Shown one piece after another: positions 9,483-18,323 of a DNA stretch of 64,000 bases. The position numbers and the translations under genes are program-made. Source of the DNA: an uncultured Prevotellaceae bacterium (GTDB taxonomy: Bacteria > Bacteroidota > Bacteroidia > Bacteroidales > Bacteroidaceae); NCBI GenBank assembly GCA_902771155.1, contig CACXVS010000011.1:36506-100505 (forward strand), read 5' to 3'. The notes beneath the pieces are model-generated. The model made no database searches. It was not told the origin of the DNA and saw nothing but the letters and a program-made list of their open reading frames with translations. Position 1 is the first letter of the stretch. Each line of letters opens with the position of its first letter.

Positions 9483-9521
9483 TTAAGAGTTACTAATTAA
9501 GAATTAAGAAATTGCAATATG
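9481..9521 (+). repeat. Seven-base-periodic junction before the modular lipoprotein gene
   Basis: Units AATTAAG, AGTTACT, AATTAAG, AATTAAG, AAATTGC and AATATGA follow in register. The array begins in the susD stop codon, and the last unit contains the next ATG. Confidence 0.55.
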
Positions 9522-11060
9522 AAAAAATCAATATTATTGATCGCAGTAGCGCTGGGCATGCTGACGGCTTGTAATCCTATCAAGGACGACGGCAGCATGG
9601 ACATCGACAACTTCACCTCTGCTAATCTGCTTGATGGTGCTACGTTCTCGCAGTATGCTGACGAGGCTTGCACAGAGGCCAAGGCCGACGGTAACTGGAT
9701 TAAGTATAGTGTACCCAAGGCATCGAGTCTGTATATCTATTATCTGAAGGCTGATGGTTCAGAGTTCAAACTCGCCAGCAGTCAAGGTGCTGGTGTGTTC
9801 AACTTCGTGCCTGCACGTGGTTCTGATCCTAATCAGACTGTTTATTTCAAGTATATCAATGCCGACCTCGAAGAGACCGTTGCTTCTAAGGACTTCACCG
9901 TTGAAGTGGCTGGTGAGCTGAATCCAGAGATTCGTCTCCTCGCTTCTAACGACTATGGTAAGAAGACCTGGAAGTGGGATCCCACAGTTGCTAATACTGG
10001 TGGCGTAGTCTGGGGTAACATGGGTTACTGCGGTGGCGCAGGTGCTGATGTAGGTCTCGCTGGTAATGGCCAGTGGTGGGGTGTTGTTGCTGAGTCAGAG
10101 ACTGAGGCAGGTTCTGGTAACGGCTTCCTACAGCAGTTACAGCACACAGAGGATGGGGCTTACCATGGTGATGGTAATGTGGAGGCCTCTCGCATGGTCT
10201 TTACGGAAGACGGTATCCTCACAGCTTATGATGCCGATGGTAATGTAATCCGTTCTGATTCTTATGCTGTTGAGGGTTATGATCCCAATGGTGAATGGAA
10301 GGTTGGTGACCTGGTTACCAAGGCTATCCTATGGCCGTATGAGATCAACTCTGGCGGTAACATTCCTGGACGCTATGAGATTTGCTATCTGACAGCTGAT
10401 AAGATGACCCTCGTATATCCTGATGGTGGCGACTTCGGTGGCCTCGGTGGCTGGGGTGAAGCTACATTCTGGCACTTCTCTAGCAACACCGATCTTAGTG
10501 GTATGGCTGCTGGTTACGAAGGTGGTAAGGACTGGACATGGGATTCTGGTGTTGATGCTGATGGCAATGCGCTTGTTGTTTGGGGTAACATGGGTTACTG
10601 TGGTGGCGCAGGTTCTGCTGTTGGACTCAATCACGAAGGCCAGTGGTGGGGTGTTGTTGCTGAGACTGAGACTGAGGCTGGCAGTGGCAATGGCTTCATG
10701 CAGCAGTTACAGCACACCAACGACGGTGCTGCTCACGGTGATGAGAGCATGGATGCCTTCATGACCCTGAATGTTGATGGAACGATTGTTCGCCATGCTG
10801 GTGATGGTTCTGTTATCAACAGTGGTACATTCGAGCTCGTTCCTGTTGAAGGTAATGATTGGAAGGTTGCTGACCTGAACACGACAGCTGGTACCATCTT
10901 GTGGCCGTATGAGATCAACTCTGGTGGTAACATGCCTACCACCTTCGAGGTTTGCTATCTGACAGGTTCTAAGATGTGCCTGGTTTATCCTGACGGTGGT
11001 GACTTCGGTAGCCTCGGTGGTTGGGGTGAAGCTAGCTTCTGGCACTTCAAGGCTAAGTAA
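9519..11060 (+). CDS. Surface lipoprotein with two tandem 190-residue modules (candidate glycan-binding protein)
   Basis: This 513-residue protein has a lipoprotein signal (MLTAC, Cys18), an N-terminal Ig-like or PKD-like domain (about 30-130) and then two near-identical modules at about 148-320 and 337-510. The modules are offset by exactly 190 residues: VVWGNMGYCGGAG at 163 and 353, QWWGVV at 185 and 375, ILWPYEINSGGN at 270 and 460, VYPDGGDFG at 299 and 489, and GWGEA.FWHF at 311 and 501. Each module is rich in tryptophan and has two conserved cysteines (171/361 and 289/479). Its place after susC-susD is that of SusE/SusF-like or surface glycan-binding proteins, so a ligand-binding role is inferred. 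I do not recognise the module family. A strong terminator follows. Confidence 0.75.
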   Translation: MKKSILLIAVALGMLTACNPIKDDGSMDIDNFTSANLLDGATFSQYADEACTEAKADGNWIKYSVPKASSLYIYYLKADGSEFKLASSQGAGVFNFVPARGSDPNQTVYFKYINADLEETVASKDFTVEVAGELNPEIRLLASNDYGKKTWKWDPTVANTGGVVWGNMGYCGGAGADVGLAGNGQWWGVVAESETEAGSGNGFLQQLQHTEDGAYHGDGNVEASRMVFTEDGILTAYDADGNVIRSDSYAVEGYDPNGEWKVGDLVTKAILWPYEINSGGNIPGRYEICYLTADKMTLVYPDGGDFGGLGGWGEATFWHFSSNTDLSGMAAGYEGGKDWTWDSGVDADGNALVVWGNMGYCGGAGSAVGLNHEGQWWGVVAETETEAGSGNGFMQQLQHTNDGAAHGDESMDAFMTLNVDGTIVRHAGDGSVINSGTFELVPVEGNDWKVADLNTTAGTILWPYEINSGGNMPTTFEVCYLTGSKMCLVYPDGGDFGSLGGWGEASFWHFKAK

Positions 11061-11089
11061 TCTGGCTTAAGATTAAATATTCTATAATG

Positions 11090-11131
11090 ACCGCCCTGCA
11101 ACGATCAACCGTTGCGGGGCGGTATTTTTTT
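11090..11131 (+). terminator. Rho-independent terminator of the first susCD operon
   Basis: ACCGCCCTGCAACG and CGTTGCGGGGCGGT form a 14-bp stem with one G-T pair and a six-base loop, followed by TATTTTTTTT. Confidence 0.92.
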
Positions 11132-11198
11132 GTGGCTTTTATTTTATGCCGTTGATACCCTTACAAAATGTTTTTTGTACGGGTAGATTTTTTCATTT

Positions 11199-11280
11199 CA
11201 AAGTTTGAAACGAACATACCAAAGTTTGAAACGTACGTACCAAAGTTTGAAACTTACATACCAAAGTTTGAAACGGAAAA
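11199..11280 (+). repeat. Four tandem 21-bp repeats (CAAAGTTTGAAAC units)
   Basis: Units start at 11199, 11220, 11241 and 11262. Each begins CAAAGTTTGAAAC and is followed by a variable eight-base tail (CGAACATAC-like); the last unit is incomplete. Because 21 is a multiple of three, an open frame at 11168-11389 reads PKFETYI-like heptapeptides four times. There is no promoter or family support for that ORF, so it is recorded as DNA repeat. The rest of the 350-base gap holds the terminator and the next promoter. Confidence 0.85.
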
Positions 11281-11369
11281 TTTAAGGAAGGATAATATGC
11301 CCGTTACAAGTAGTTTTTGCCTGGCTTGCAATGTTATCTTCTATCGTCTGGAAATAATCCCGCAAAACA

Positions 11370-11401
11370 TTTGGAAGAGAGAGAAATAATGTGTACTTTT
11401 G
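11370..11401 (+). promoter_or_regulatory. Promoter of the DUF6057/heme-propeller operon
   Basis: TTTG at 11370-11373 is followed after 20 bases by TACTTTTG at 11394-11401, a full match to the Bacteroidetes -33/-7 consensus. Transcription would start at about 11405-11408, only a few bases before the ATG at 11411, so the mRNA is nearly leaderless. Confidence 0.75.
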
Positions 11402-11410
11402 CAGCTGAAT

Positions 11411-12892
11411 ATGAAAAAGAGGATAGGAAACTACTACAACTGGGGACTGTCGGTGCTGGTGGGCATCGGTATGTTCTTGTTTTGGTATGTGGCTTATCCC
11501 CATGCCCTTTCGTATCAGGAACAGTACCAACTTTTCCTCTGGACGGGTGACTATTTCTGGGAGCGGGTGAGCTTGCCTGGTGGCTTGGCTGACTGGCTGG
11601 GAGAGTTTATCGTGCAGTTCTATTACGTGGAGTGGCTGGGGGCTTTGCTTTTGGCTTTGCTCTTTGTGGCTCTGCAGCGACTGGTGGCCAGGTTGTTGCC
11701 TGAGGGGGTCTGGTGCCTGCTCAGTGTAGTGCCAGTGGTGCTACTCTTGTGGCTGATGGGCGACATCAATGTGCTGTTGTCGTTGCCCGTTGCCATCGTC
11801 CTGGCTTTGGCATTGGCTTCTATCCGTTGGCCTAAACGGCTCTTCTGGCTCGACGTGCTGATCGTGCCATTGGCCTATTGGCTGATCGGTCCTGCCGTAT
11901 GGCTGTATGTCGTGATCCGGGTGATACAGTTGAGTTGGAAGCAGCTCTGGACGGCTTGTTGGCTGGTGGCAGTGCAACTGATGGCCTATGCCTGGCTGTT
12001 GCCCCAGTGGCCGTTGGATATGGTGATGACGGGTCTGAACTACTACCGCATTCCCCTGCACCATCCCCAGTGGAATGGTTATGATAAGGATATGTACGAG
12101 TTGATCCGTATGGATTACCTTGTCAGAAACGAGCGTTGGGATGAGATTGTGAAACGAGCTGGGCAGTATCAGGTCAGGACACCGTTCTGGTCGAACTGTG
12201 TGAATCTGGCTCTGTCGCAGAAACGGTTGTTGGCTGATCGTATGTTCGACTTCTACCAGAGTGGGGAAGATGCGCTGATCATGCCCCGAGTGAGAGACCT
12301 CACCTCGATGCTGCCATCGGCAGAGGCTTTCTGGCGCTTAGGAATGGTGAACTCTGCCCAGCGCTATATGTTTGACACCCAGGAGTCGATTTTGAATGAC
12401 AGGAAGAGTGGGCGCTGTACCAAGCGCATTGCTGAGTGTATGCTGGTGAATGGTCATTACAAGACGGCCTGTAAGCAACTCGACCTGCTGAAGAAATCGC
12501 TCTTCTATCGTGGTTGGGCTGAGGAGGCCGAGGCGCTGATGGCTGATGAGGCGAAGATGAACGCCCACCCTGTGTATGGCAAGTTGCGTCAACTGAGATA
12601 TAAGGAGAATTTCCTGTATAACTATGAGGAGATGGACAAGATGTTAGGACTGCTCTTTATGAACAACAACCAGAACAAGATGGCGCTCGACTATTTCCTG
12701 GCGCAGTTGCTGTTGAAGGGAGATATGAGAAGTTTCCAGCAGTACTTAGGTCTGGCCCAGCAATATGGTGGTTATCGTCAGATGCCGCTGGGTTATCAGG
12801 ACGTGATGCGTTGTATCCAGGCTCAGGGTAACGTGCCAGGTTCGCCCTTTGCCAATTATGCCAAAAGAATGATAGAAGGAAAAAGGCCATGA
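11411..12892 (+). CDS. DUF6057-family membrane protein (module A)
   Basis: This 493-residue inner-membrane protein has one hydrophobic segment near the N-terminus (about 10-30), then the conserved block ALSYQEQYQLFLWTGDYF (about 31-48). Several more transmembrane helices follow (about 80-190), and then a soluble alpha-helical part of about 290 residues that looks TPR-like (RLGMVNSAQRYMFDTQES, KRIAECMLVNGHYKTA). The assignment to DUF6057 is from recall of the family and is not tested. The ATG at 11411 is preferred over an upstream TTG because it lies just after the predicted transcription start. Its stop overlaps the start of the heme-propeller lipoprotein (ATGA). Function unknown; two paralogues occur in this window, each directly before the same type of lipoprotein. 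Confidence 0.75.
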   Translation: MKKRIGNYYNWGLSVLVGIGMFLFWYVAYPHALSYQEQYQLFLWTGDYFWERVSLPGGLADWLGEFIVQFYYVEWLGALLLALLFVALQRLVARLLPEGVWCLLSVVPVVLLLWLMGDINVLLSLPVAIVLALALASIRWPKRLFWLDVLIVPLAYWLIGPAVWLYVVIRVIQLSWKQLWTACWLVAVQLMAYAWLLPQWPLDMVMTGLNYYRIPLHHPQWNGYDKDMYELIRMDYLVRNERWDEIVKRAGQYQVRTPFWSNCVNLALSQKRLLADRMFDFYQSGEDALIMPRVRDLTSMLPSAEAFWRLGMVNSAQRYMFDTQESILNDRKSGRCTKRIAECMLVNGHYKTACKQLDLLKKSLFYRGWAEEAEALMADEAKMNAHPVYGKLRQLRYKENFLYNYEEMDKMLGLLFMNNNQNKMALDYFLAQLLLKGDMRSFQQYLGLAQQYGGYRQMPLGYQDVMRCIQAQGNVPGSPFANYAKRMIEGKRP

Positions 12893-14352
12893 AACGATTC
12901 TTATATATTATAATAGGTATATGGCTGATGGTGGCCTGCACTTCGACACCGACGGATGTGGTGAAGGTGGAGCAGTTGCCTGAGATCTATCCCGATTATA
13001 TCGGGGTGACGATTCCTGCTGATATCGCCCCCCTGAACTTCAACTTTGCTGACGAGACGATCGACTGCATGGATGTGGTGGCTAAAGGCAGCAAGGGTGG
13101 CGAGATACATGCCAATGGAGCCTGGACAGACTTCAATATCGACGACTGGCATGAACTGACGGCGCAGAATCAAGGTGGAAAGATCGCATTTACAGTTTGT
13201 GTCGAGAAAGACGGCCAGTGGAAACAATATCAGGATTTCGAGGTGACGGTAAGTCCTTACAGCCTTGAGGAGTGGGGATTGACCTATCGCCGTATCAAAC
13301 CCGGCTATGAGGTGGGTGGCGATATCGGTATCTACCAGCGCGACCTGAGTACTTTCGACGAGTATGCCATCCTGACGGAAACGGTGGTGCCAGGGCGCTG
13401 CTTTAACTGTCATACGGCCAATCGCACGAATCCCAACCGTATCACCATGCAGATGCGTGGCGAGGGTGGTGGAACGCTGATCCAGAAAGACGGTCGCCAG
13501 ACTTGGGTGGAGACGAAGACAGACTCCACGAAGGCAGCTGGCTCGTACAGCTACTGGCATCCTGCAGGCGATTATGTGGCACTGGCCGTGAACTCCGTAC
13601 ATCAGAGTTTCTTCACGGGTACAGGGCAGCGCATCGAGGTGTATCATAAGTTCAGTAATGTAGAGGTGCTCGACACCCGCAGCAACGAACTGATTCTCTC
13701 ACCGCTGTTGCAGACGGAGGACCTGGAAATCTTCCCGGCCTTCTCGCACGATGGACGGTGGCTTTATTACAGCTCTTCGAAGCCCTGTCGTGTGCCAGCA
13801 GAATATGAAAAGGTAAAATGCTCCCTCTGTCGGATTAGTTTTGATGCAGAGAAAGGCGTCTTTGGTGAGGAGGTGGATACCCTGTTGAACGGGCCTACTA
13901 CGGATCAAAGCTATGTATTGGCACGTCCGTCTTATGATGGCAAGTGGCTGATGTATTGTGTGAGCAGTCGTGGTAACTTCCCCGTAAGTCAGAATGATGC
14001 CGACCTGTGGCTGATGGATCTGAAAACGGGTGAGAGTCGTGAACTTAAGGAACTGAACACTCCTCAGAGCGAGAGCTATCATAACTGGAGTGGCAACAGC
14101 CACTGGTTTGTGTTCAGCAGCAAACGCGAGGACGGCATGTACACCAAGGCCTATCTGGCTAGCATCGATGAGAAGGGGCGGGTATCGAAACCTTTCCTGC
14201 TGCCCCAGAGGAATCCCCGGAAGTTCTATCGGGAGATGATGGACGCCTATAACTGTCCTGACTTTACGAAGGTGAAGGTGGAGATGGATGCGCATGAGGC
14301 CTATCGGCAAGTGTTTGACAATAAGAGAGAACTGGTGAAGGTGAAGAATTGA
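12889..14352 (+). CDS. Lipoprotein with c-type heme motif and TolB-like propeller (module A)
   Basis: This 487-residue exported lipoprotein has a signal peptide ending in MVAC (Cys17). The N-terminal half has an Ig-like region (IYPDYIGVTIPADIAPLNF; DFNIDDWHEL; VCVEKDGQW). The c-type heme-binding motif CFNCH is at residues 171-175. The C-terminal half has PD40/TolB-like propeller repeats (FPAFSHDGRWLYYSSS, ARPSYDGKWLMYCVSS, HNWSGNSHWFVFSSK). Fusing a CxxCH site with a propeller suggests a periplasmic or outer-membrane electron-transfer or ligand-binding role, but no reaction is known. It overlaps the preceding DUF6057 gene by four bases. Two paralogues at 16818 and 18351 keep the same order of parts. 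Confidence 0.75.
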   Translation: MKRFLYIIIGIWLMVACTSTPTDVVKVEQLPEIYPDYIGVTIPADIAPLNFNFADETIDCMDVVAKGSKGGEIHANGAWTDFNIDDWHELTAQNQGGKIAFTVCVEKDGQWKQYQDFEVTVSPYSLEEWGLTYRRIKPGYEVGGDIGIYQRDLSTFDEYAILTETVVPGRCFNCHTANRTNPNRITMQMRGEGGGTLIQKDGRQTWVETKTDSTKAAGSYSYWHPAGDYVALAVNSVHQSFFTGTGQRIEVYHKFSNVEVLDTRSNELILSPLLQTEDLEIFPAFSHDGRWLYYSSSKPCRVPAEYEKVKCSLCRISFDAEKGVFGEEVDTLLNGPTTDQSYVLARPSYDGKWLMYCVSSRGNFPVSQNDADLWLMDLKTGESRELKELNTPQSESYHNWSGNSHWFVFSSKREDGMYTKAYLASIDEKGRVSKPFLLPQRNPRKFYREMMDAYNCPDFTKVKVEMDAHEAYRQVFDNKRELVKVKN

Positions 14353-14382
14353 AGAACTGAAGAATTGAAGAATTGAAGGATT
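14343..14382 (+). repeat. Octamer array GAAGAATT at a gene junction
   Basis: Five eight-base units (GAAGAATT, GAAGAACT, GAAGAATT, GAAGAATT, GAAGGATT) overlap the stop codon of the heme-propeller gene and end ten bases before the next ATG. The period is eight here, unlike the seven-base arrays elsewhere. Confidence 0.75.
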
Positions 14383-14391
14383 GAAATAGCG

Positions 14392-15051
14392 ATGAAAAAG
14401 ATTCTATTGTGTTTTATGACGGTGGCAACTTTGACGATGTTCTGCAGTTGTCAACAGGTTAATGATGGAAAGTTCCATGTTGAGGGTGTAGTAAACGGAG
14501 AACAGTATGAGGGTAAGCGCATCTTCATCGTACCGCTCTATGGTAAGAAAACGGCAGAATATGTGGATTCAATGGAGATTACCAATGGTAAGTTCCATTT
14601 TACCAAAGACTCGATGCAAATGTACAAGATACTGCTCGACTACCACTACCGCATGGGTATTCAGCCATTGCTGGTGGTAGGTGAGCCTGGTACTATCAAG
14701 GTGGTGATCGACAGTGTAAGTCATGCTTCAGGAACTCCTCAGAACGACTCGCTGGAGAAATGGAAGGTGCGCACAGAGATGCACAACCGTGAGTTGGGTA
14801 AGATGCGCAAGTTTATTGTTGACCTGAAGAAACAAGGCGACACCGTTCAGGCTAAATACATAGCCCAGCGTGCCGACAGTTTCCATCTGGTGTATAAGAA
14901 CTACACCCGTCGGATGGCCAAGAATATGGAGGGACAGACGCTGGGTGACTTCCTGAAAGATATGTATCCGCTGACCTATAAGCGGAAGTATCCTGACGGA
15001 CGTACCGTAACGATCAATGCCGATACGAATGAAGAAATCCCTGAGCAATAG
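14392..15051 (+). CDS. Small lipoprotein with DUF4369-like domain
   Basis: This 219-residue exported lipoprotein has a signal peptide ending in FCSC (Cys18 or Cys20). The mature N-terminus (FHVEGVVNGEQYEGKRIFIVPLYG...EYVDSMEITNGKFHF) resembles the DUF4369 domain that usually precedes a TlpA-like thioredoxin domain in Bacteroidetes. Here the thioredoxin part is absent: the protein ends with a charged helical region (residues about 120-200) and no CxxC. It sits between two DUF6057/heme-propeller modules and its 3' end overlaps the next gene by 23 bases, so it belongs to the same operon. It could be a truncated TlpA-like protein or an independent binding protein. Confidence 0.7.
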   Translation: MKKILLCFMTVATLTMFCSCQQVNDGKFHVEGVVNGEQYEGKRIFIVPLYGKKTAEYVDSMEITNGKFHFTKDSMQMYKILLDYHYRMGIQPLLVVGEPGTIKVVIDSVSHASGTPQNDSLEKWKVRTEMHNRELGKMRKFIVDLKKQGDTVQAKYIAQRADSFHLVYKNYTRRMAKNMEGQTLGDFLKDMYPLTYKRKYPDGRTVTINADTNEEIPEQ

Positions 15052-16759
15052 TCTGTCGAAGTACGGTCCTTGGCTGCTGGTGCTGGTCCTTGGTGTGGTG
15101 GTGTTCCTGTTCTGGAGATTCCGCTACCCCTTCGCGCTGGCTTACCATGAGCAGTTCCAGCTGTTCCTCTTCGATGGCGACTATTTCTGTGAGCGCATGG
15201 CTGAGCCAGGTGGGCTGGCCAGGTATATCGCAGAGTTCCTCGTGCAGTTCTATAACAATGTGACCATTGGCGCTTTGGTGCTTGCCTTGCTCTTTATGCT
15301 GTTGGTGGTCACCATGGGGAAGGTGGTCTTCGTGGACAGACCGGAACGAAAGGAGCGCTTTCAGGATACCTTCCTCCTCTGTATGATCCCTCTCATCCTG
15401 CTGTGGTACACGATGGGTGATGAGAGTGTGATGCTCACTTATGCCGTGGCATTCGAGTTGGCTCTGTTGGCCATTATCCTTTGGAGGCGTCTGGCTCCTC
15501 AGAACAAGGTCTTCAGGTGGGTGGTCATGCTGGTCATGATACCCCTGCTCTATTGGCTCATTGGCCCGTTGGTGCTCATGGTAGCCCTGTTCCTGACGCC
15601 CTGGCCGTTGGCGGTAGCAGCTCTCGTCTATGGCGTCGCCCTCATTCTGGCGAGTGCGTGGGTGTTGCCTTACCCGTTGCAGAGACTGCTGCTTGGTGTG
15701 GGCTATTACCGTTACCCTGAGTCGTTGCCTTATGCACTGATGGGTCTGCCCCTGTTGGTGCTTCTGTTCCACTGGCTTTATCGCAGAGGCTATCTCTACT
15801 GGCTCAAGCCTGGTCTGTTGCTGGCGTTTGTGCTCATCCTGGGCGGCTTGTTGGTGCCCGTTGGGTTTGATGAGAGGAAATACGAACTCATCGAATACGA
15901 CTATCTGGTAAGGGCTAACGACTGGCAGGGTATCATTGCCAAGGCTGAGCAGAAGAGACCCGACCTGCCGATGAGTGTCAGTGCTACTAACCTTGCTCTG
16001 GCGATGACGAACCAGCTGGGTGATCGTGCCTTCGACTTCTACCAGCGGGGCAGTCAGGGACTGCTCCCTAAGTTCGAACGTAACTTCGCCACGACACAGC
16101 TGACGGGTGAGATCTATTTCCATCTAGGACTGGTGAACACGGCCCAGCGTTTCGCCTTCGAGGCGATGGAGGCCATACCTAATTATAATAAGAGTGCACG
16201 GGCCGTGAAACGACTGGCAGAGACGAACCTCATCAACGGGCAGTACGACGTGGCCCGTAAGTATCTGCAGATGCTCGAGAAGACCATCTTCTATCGCCGT
16301 TGGGCTCAGCGTACGATGGACATGTTGGGCGACGAGAAGGCTATCGATGCACATCCGCTCTATGGTACCATGCGCCAGTATCGGCTACAGGAGGACTTCC
16401 TCTTCAGCGACCGGGAGCTCGACAAGATCTGTGGACAGCTATTCTTGCACAATCAGCAGAACCGGATGGCAGCCCAGTATCTGGTGATGCTGCCCTTGCT
16501 CGAAGCTGATATGTCCCGTTTTATGCAGTATATGCAGGTGGTTCAGAGTAAGATCAGCTATAACCCCCGCCATTGTCAGGAGGGTATTGCCTTCGCCTTT
16601 ATGCAGAGGCGCCAGCAGCCCCCACAGGGTGTGGTCAGCCCGATGATTCTCCAGCAGATGAATGAGTTTACACGAGCCTATTCCTCTGGTGGCAAGACTG
16701 CTCCCGGACTGCAGCAGTTCAGGAATACGGTATGGTACTATTTGGTTTGTAGTGAATAG
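15029..16759 (+). CDS. DUF6057-family membrane protein (module B)
   Basis: This 576-residue paralogue of the protein at 11411 has a longer membrane part. It shares FLFWRFRYPFALAYHEQFQLFLFDGDYF near the N-terminus (here cut into FRYPFALAYHEQFQLFLF as its core) and about ten hydrophobic segments before residue 280. The soluble helical C-terminal part shows KRLAETNLINGQYDVARKY, matching KRIAECMLVNGHYKTACKQ of module A. An in-frame ATG at 15017 is possible, but 15029 (MKKSLSNSL) gives a more usual N-terminus; both overlap the preceding gene. The last codons (AGT GAA TAG) are part of the heptamer array that fills the gap to the next gene. Function unknown. Confidence 0.72.
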   Translation: MKKSLSNSLSKYGPWLLVLVLGVVVFLFWRFRYPFALAYHEQFQLFLFDGDYFCERMAEPGGLARYIAEFLVQFYNNVTIGALVLALLFMLLVVTMGKVVFVDRPERKERFQDTFLLCMIPLILLWYTMGDESVMLTYAVAFELALLAIILWRRLAPQNKVFRWVVMLVMIPLLYWLIGPLVLMVALFLTPWPLAVAALVYGVALILASAWVLPYPLQRLLLGVGYYRYPESLPYALMGLPLLVLLFHWLYRRGYLYWLKPGLLLAFVLILGGLLVPVGFDERKYELIEYDYLVRANDWQGIIAKAEQKRPDLPMSVSATNLALAMTNQLGDRAFDFYQRGSQGLLPKFERNFATTQLTGEIYFHLGLVNTAQRFAFEAMEAIPNYNKSARAVKRLAETNLINGQYDVARKYLQMLEKTIFYRRWAQRTMDMLGDEKAIDAHPLYGTMRQYRLQEDFLFSDRELDKICGQLFLHNQQNRMAAQYLVMLPLLEADMSRFMQYMQVVQSKISYNPRHCQEGIAFAFMQRRQQPPQGVVSPMILQQMNEFTRAYSSGGKTAPGLQQFRNTVWYYLVCSE

Positions 16760-16820
16760 TTGATAGTGAATAGTTGATAGTGAATAGTTGATAGTGAATA
16801 GTGGATAGTTGATAGTTATG
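16751..16820 (+). repeat. Heptamer array AGTGAAT/AGTTGAT with terminal AGTTATG start codon
   Basis: Four 14-base units AGTGAATAGTTGAT (the fourth has TGGAT) run from 16751 to 16806, followed by AGTTGAT and AGTTATG. The array supplies the last codons and stop of the DUF6057 gene at one end and the ATG at 16818 of the heme-propeller gene at the other. Copies differ by at most one base, so recent expansion is likely. Confidence 0.92.
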
Positions 16821-18323
16821 ATTACTAGAAGCATGGATTTGAGGAGGTTGATGAATGGCTTGTTGGTGGTACTGCTGTGCGCTGTCGGCTATCAGCTGTT
16901 TACTGCCTGTACATCGACACCGAGGAATGTCGTGAAACAGGAGGCACTGCCTAAGATCTATCCCGACTATATAGGTGTGACCGTCCCTGCAGAAATTGCA
17001 CCATTGAACTTCAATGTCTGTGATGAGGAGATCGACCTGGTTGACGTGGTGGTGAAGGGCTCTAAGGGTGGTGAACTGCATGCGCAGGGCGACTTTGCCG
17101 ACTTCGATATCGACGACTGGCACGCCCTGACTCAGCAGAACAAAGGTGGAGAGCTGACGTTTACCGTCTGTGTGAGAAAAGACGGTCAGTGGATGCAGTA
17201 TAAGGATTTCTGTGTGAGCGTCAGTCCTTACGGTCTCGATGAGTGGGGGCTGACCTATCGTCGCATCGCTCCGGGTTATGAGGTGTTCAGTAAGATGGGA
17301 CTCTACCAGCGCGACCTCTCTTCGTTCGATGAATATCCGATTATCGAGAATACCCAGGTGCCGGGAATGTGCGTCAATTGCCATGCTGCGCATCAGACGG
17401 ATCCGCATCAGTTCGTCTTTCATGTTCGTGGCAATCATGGGGCAACGATGTTCCAGATCGATGGTCGGCGAGAGTGGCTCAAAGCCAGCAACGACCAGCT
17501 CGGCGGCTCAATGGTCTATCCCTATTGGCATCCGAGTGGCAAGTATTGCGCCTTCTCTACCAACCAGACGCGCCAGGGGTTCCATGTCGTACCCAATGAG
17601 CGTATCGAGGTGTTTGACCTCTCGAGCGATGTGTTTGTCTATAACCCTGCCACCCATGAGGTCATGACCGACTCACTGATCTCTACCAAGGACTGGAGCG
17701 AGAACTCACCGGTGTTCTCGCCCGACGGACGTACCTTATATTATATGACCTGTAAACAGCAGGACTATCCCGCTCACTATAAGGATGAGAAATACAACCT
17801 CTGTAAGATTGCCTTCGACCCGGAGACCGGTAAGTATGGCGAACAGGTGGATACCATCTTCAATGCCGTGGCGATGGGGAAGAGTCTCACCTGGCCGCGC
17901 CCTAGCTACGATGGGAAGTACATCCTCTTTACGCTGATGGACTATGGCTATTTCTCCATCTGGCACGAGGAGAGTCAGCAGTGGTTGCTTGACTTGCAGA
18001 CGGGAGAGGCCCGCGAACTGGAGGAAATCAACAGTGACAAGGCCGACAGCTATCATAACTGGACGACGAACTCGCGCTGGATTGTCTTTACTAGTCGTAG
18101 GGACGACGGCTACTACAGTAGGCTTTACCTGGCTTCGATCGACGACAAGGGCCGGTTCTCCAAACCGTTCATGTTGCCGCAGCGCCATCCCAGGGAGTAC
18201 TATGAGGAGAGTATTTTCTCCTTCAATACCCCCGACTTCACGAAGACAAAGGTTGATTTCGACGCCTACCATGCCGGTCTTGAGATTTCTTCCGACCAGC
18301 GCATAGAAACCAAGGTGAAATAA
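16818..18323 (+). CDS. Lipoprotein with c-type heme motif and TolB-like propeller (module B)
   Basis: This 501-residue paralogue of the protein at 12889 begins MITRSMDLRRLMNG and has a lipoprotein signal ending in LFTAC (Cys31). The heme motif CVNCH is at residues 185-189. The region before it (IYPDYIGVTVPAEIAPLNF; FDIDDWHALTQQNKGG; SPYGLDEWGLTYRRI) is close to module A. Propeller signatures follow: PVFSPDGRTLYYM, RPSYDGKYILFTL, HNWTTNSRWIVFTSRR. The ATG at 16818 is chosen because it lies in the final heptamer unit and matches the start of the paralogue at 19799; an ATG at 16833 is possible. The stop codon adjoins a bidirectional terminator shared with the convergent module C. Confidence 0.75.
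   Translation: MITRSMDLRRLMNGLLVVLLCAVGYQLFTACTSTPRNVVKQEALPKIYPDYIGVTVPAEIAPLNFNVCDEEIDLVDVVVKGSKGGELHAQGDFADFDIDDWHALTQQNKGGELTFTVCVRKDGQWMQYKDFCVSVSPYGLDEWGLTYRRIAPGYEVFSKMGLYQRDLSSFDEYPIIENTQVPGMCVNCHAAHQTDPHQFVFHVRGNHGATMFQIDGRREWLKASNDQLGGSMVYPYWHPSGKYCAFSTNQTRQGFHVVPNERIEVFDLSSDVFVYNPATHEVMTDSLISTKDWSENSPVFSPDGRTLYYMTCKQQDYPAHYKDEKYNLCKIAFDPETGKYGEQVDTIFNAVAMGKSLTWPRPSYDGKYILFTLMDYGYFSIWHEESQQWLLDLQTGEARELEEINSDKADSYHNWTTNSRWIVFTSRRDDGYYSRLYLASIDDKGRFSKPFMLPQRHPREYYEESIFSFNTPDFTKTKVDFDAYHAGLEISSDQRIETKVK

Noticed and set aside
11168..11389. A 73-residue ORF with PKFETYI repeats as a gene
   Set aside because: The frame stays open because the DNA repeat is 21 bp long. There is no promoter, family or gene-like end, so it is listed as a repeat.
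14392..15051. A broken TlpA-like thioredoxin gene
   Set aside because: The DUF4369-like part is followed by an intact helical tail and a stop, with no CxxC remnant in other frames nearby that I could see, so it is kept as an intact gene.
15014..16123. A 369-residue minus-strand frame opposite DUF6057 module B
   Set aside because: Low-complexity, Gln/His-rich translation antisense to a real gene; no support.
16751..16820. The repeat array as a CRISPR
   Set aside because: Units are 7 or 14 bases with no unique spacers and no cas genes are present.
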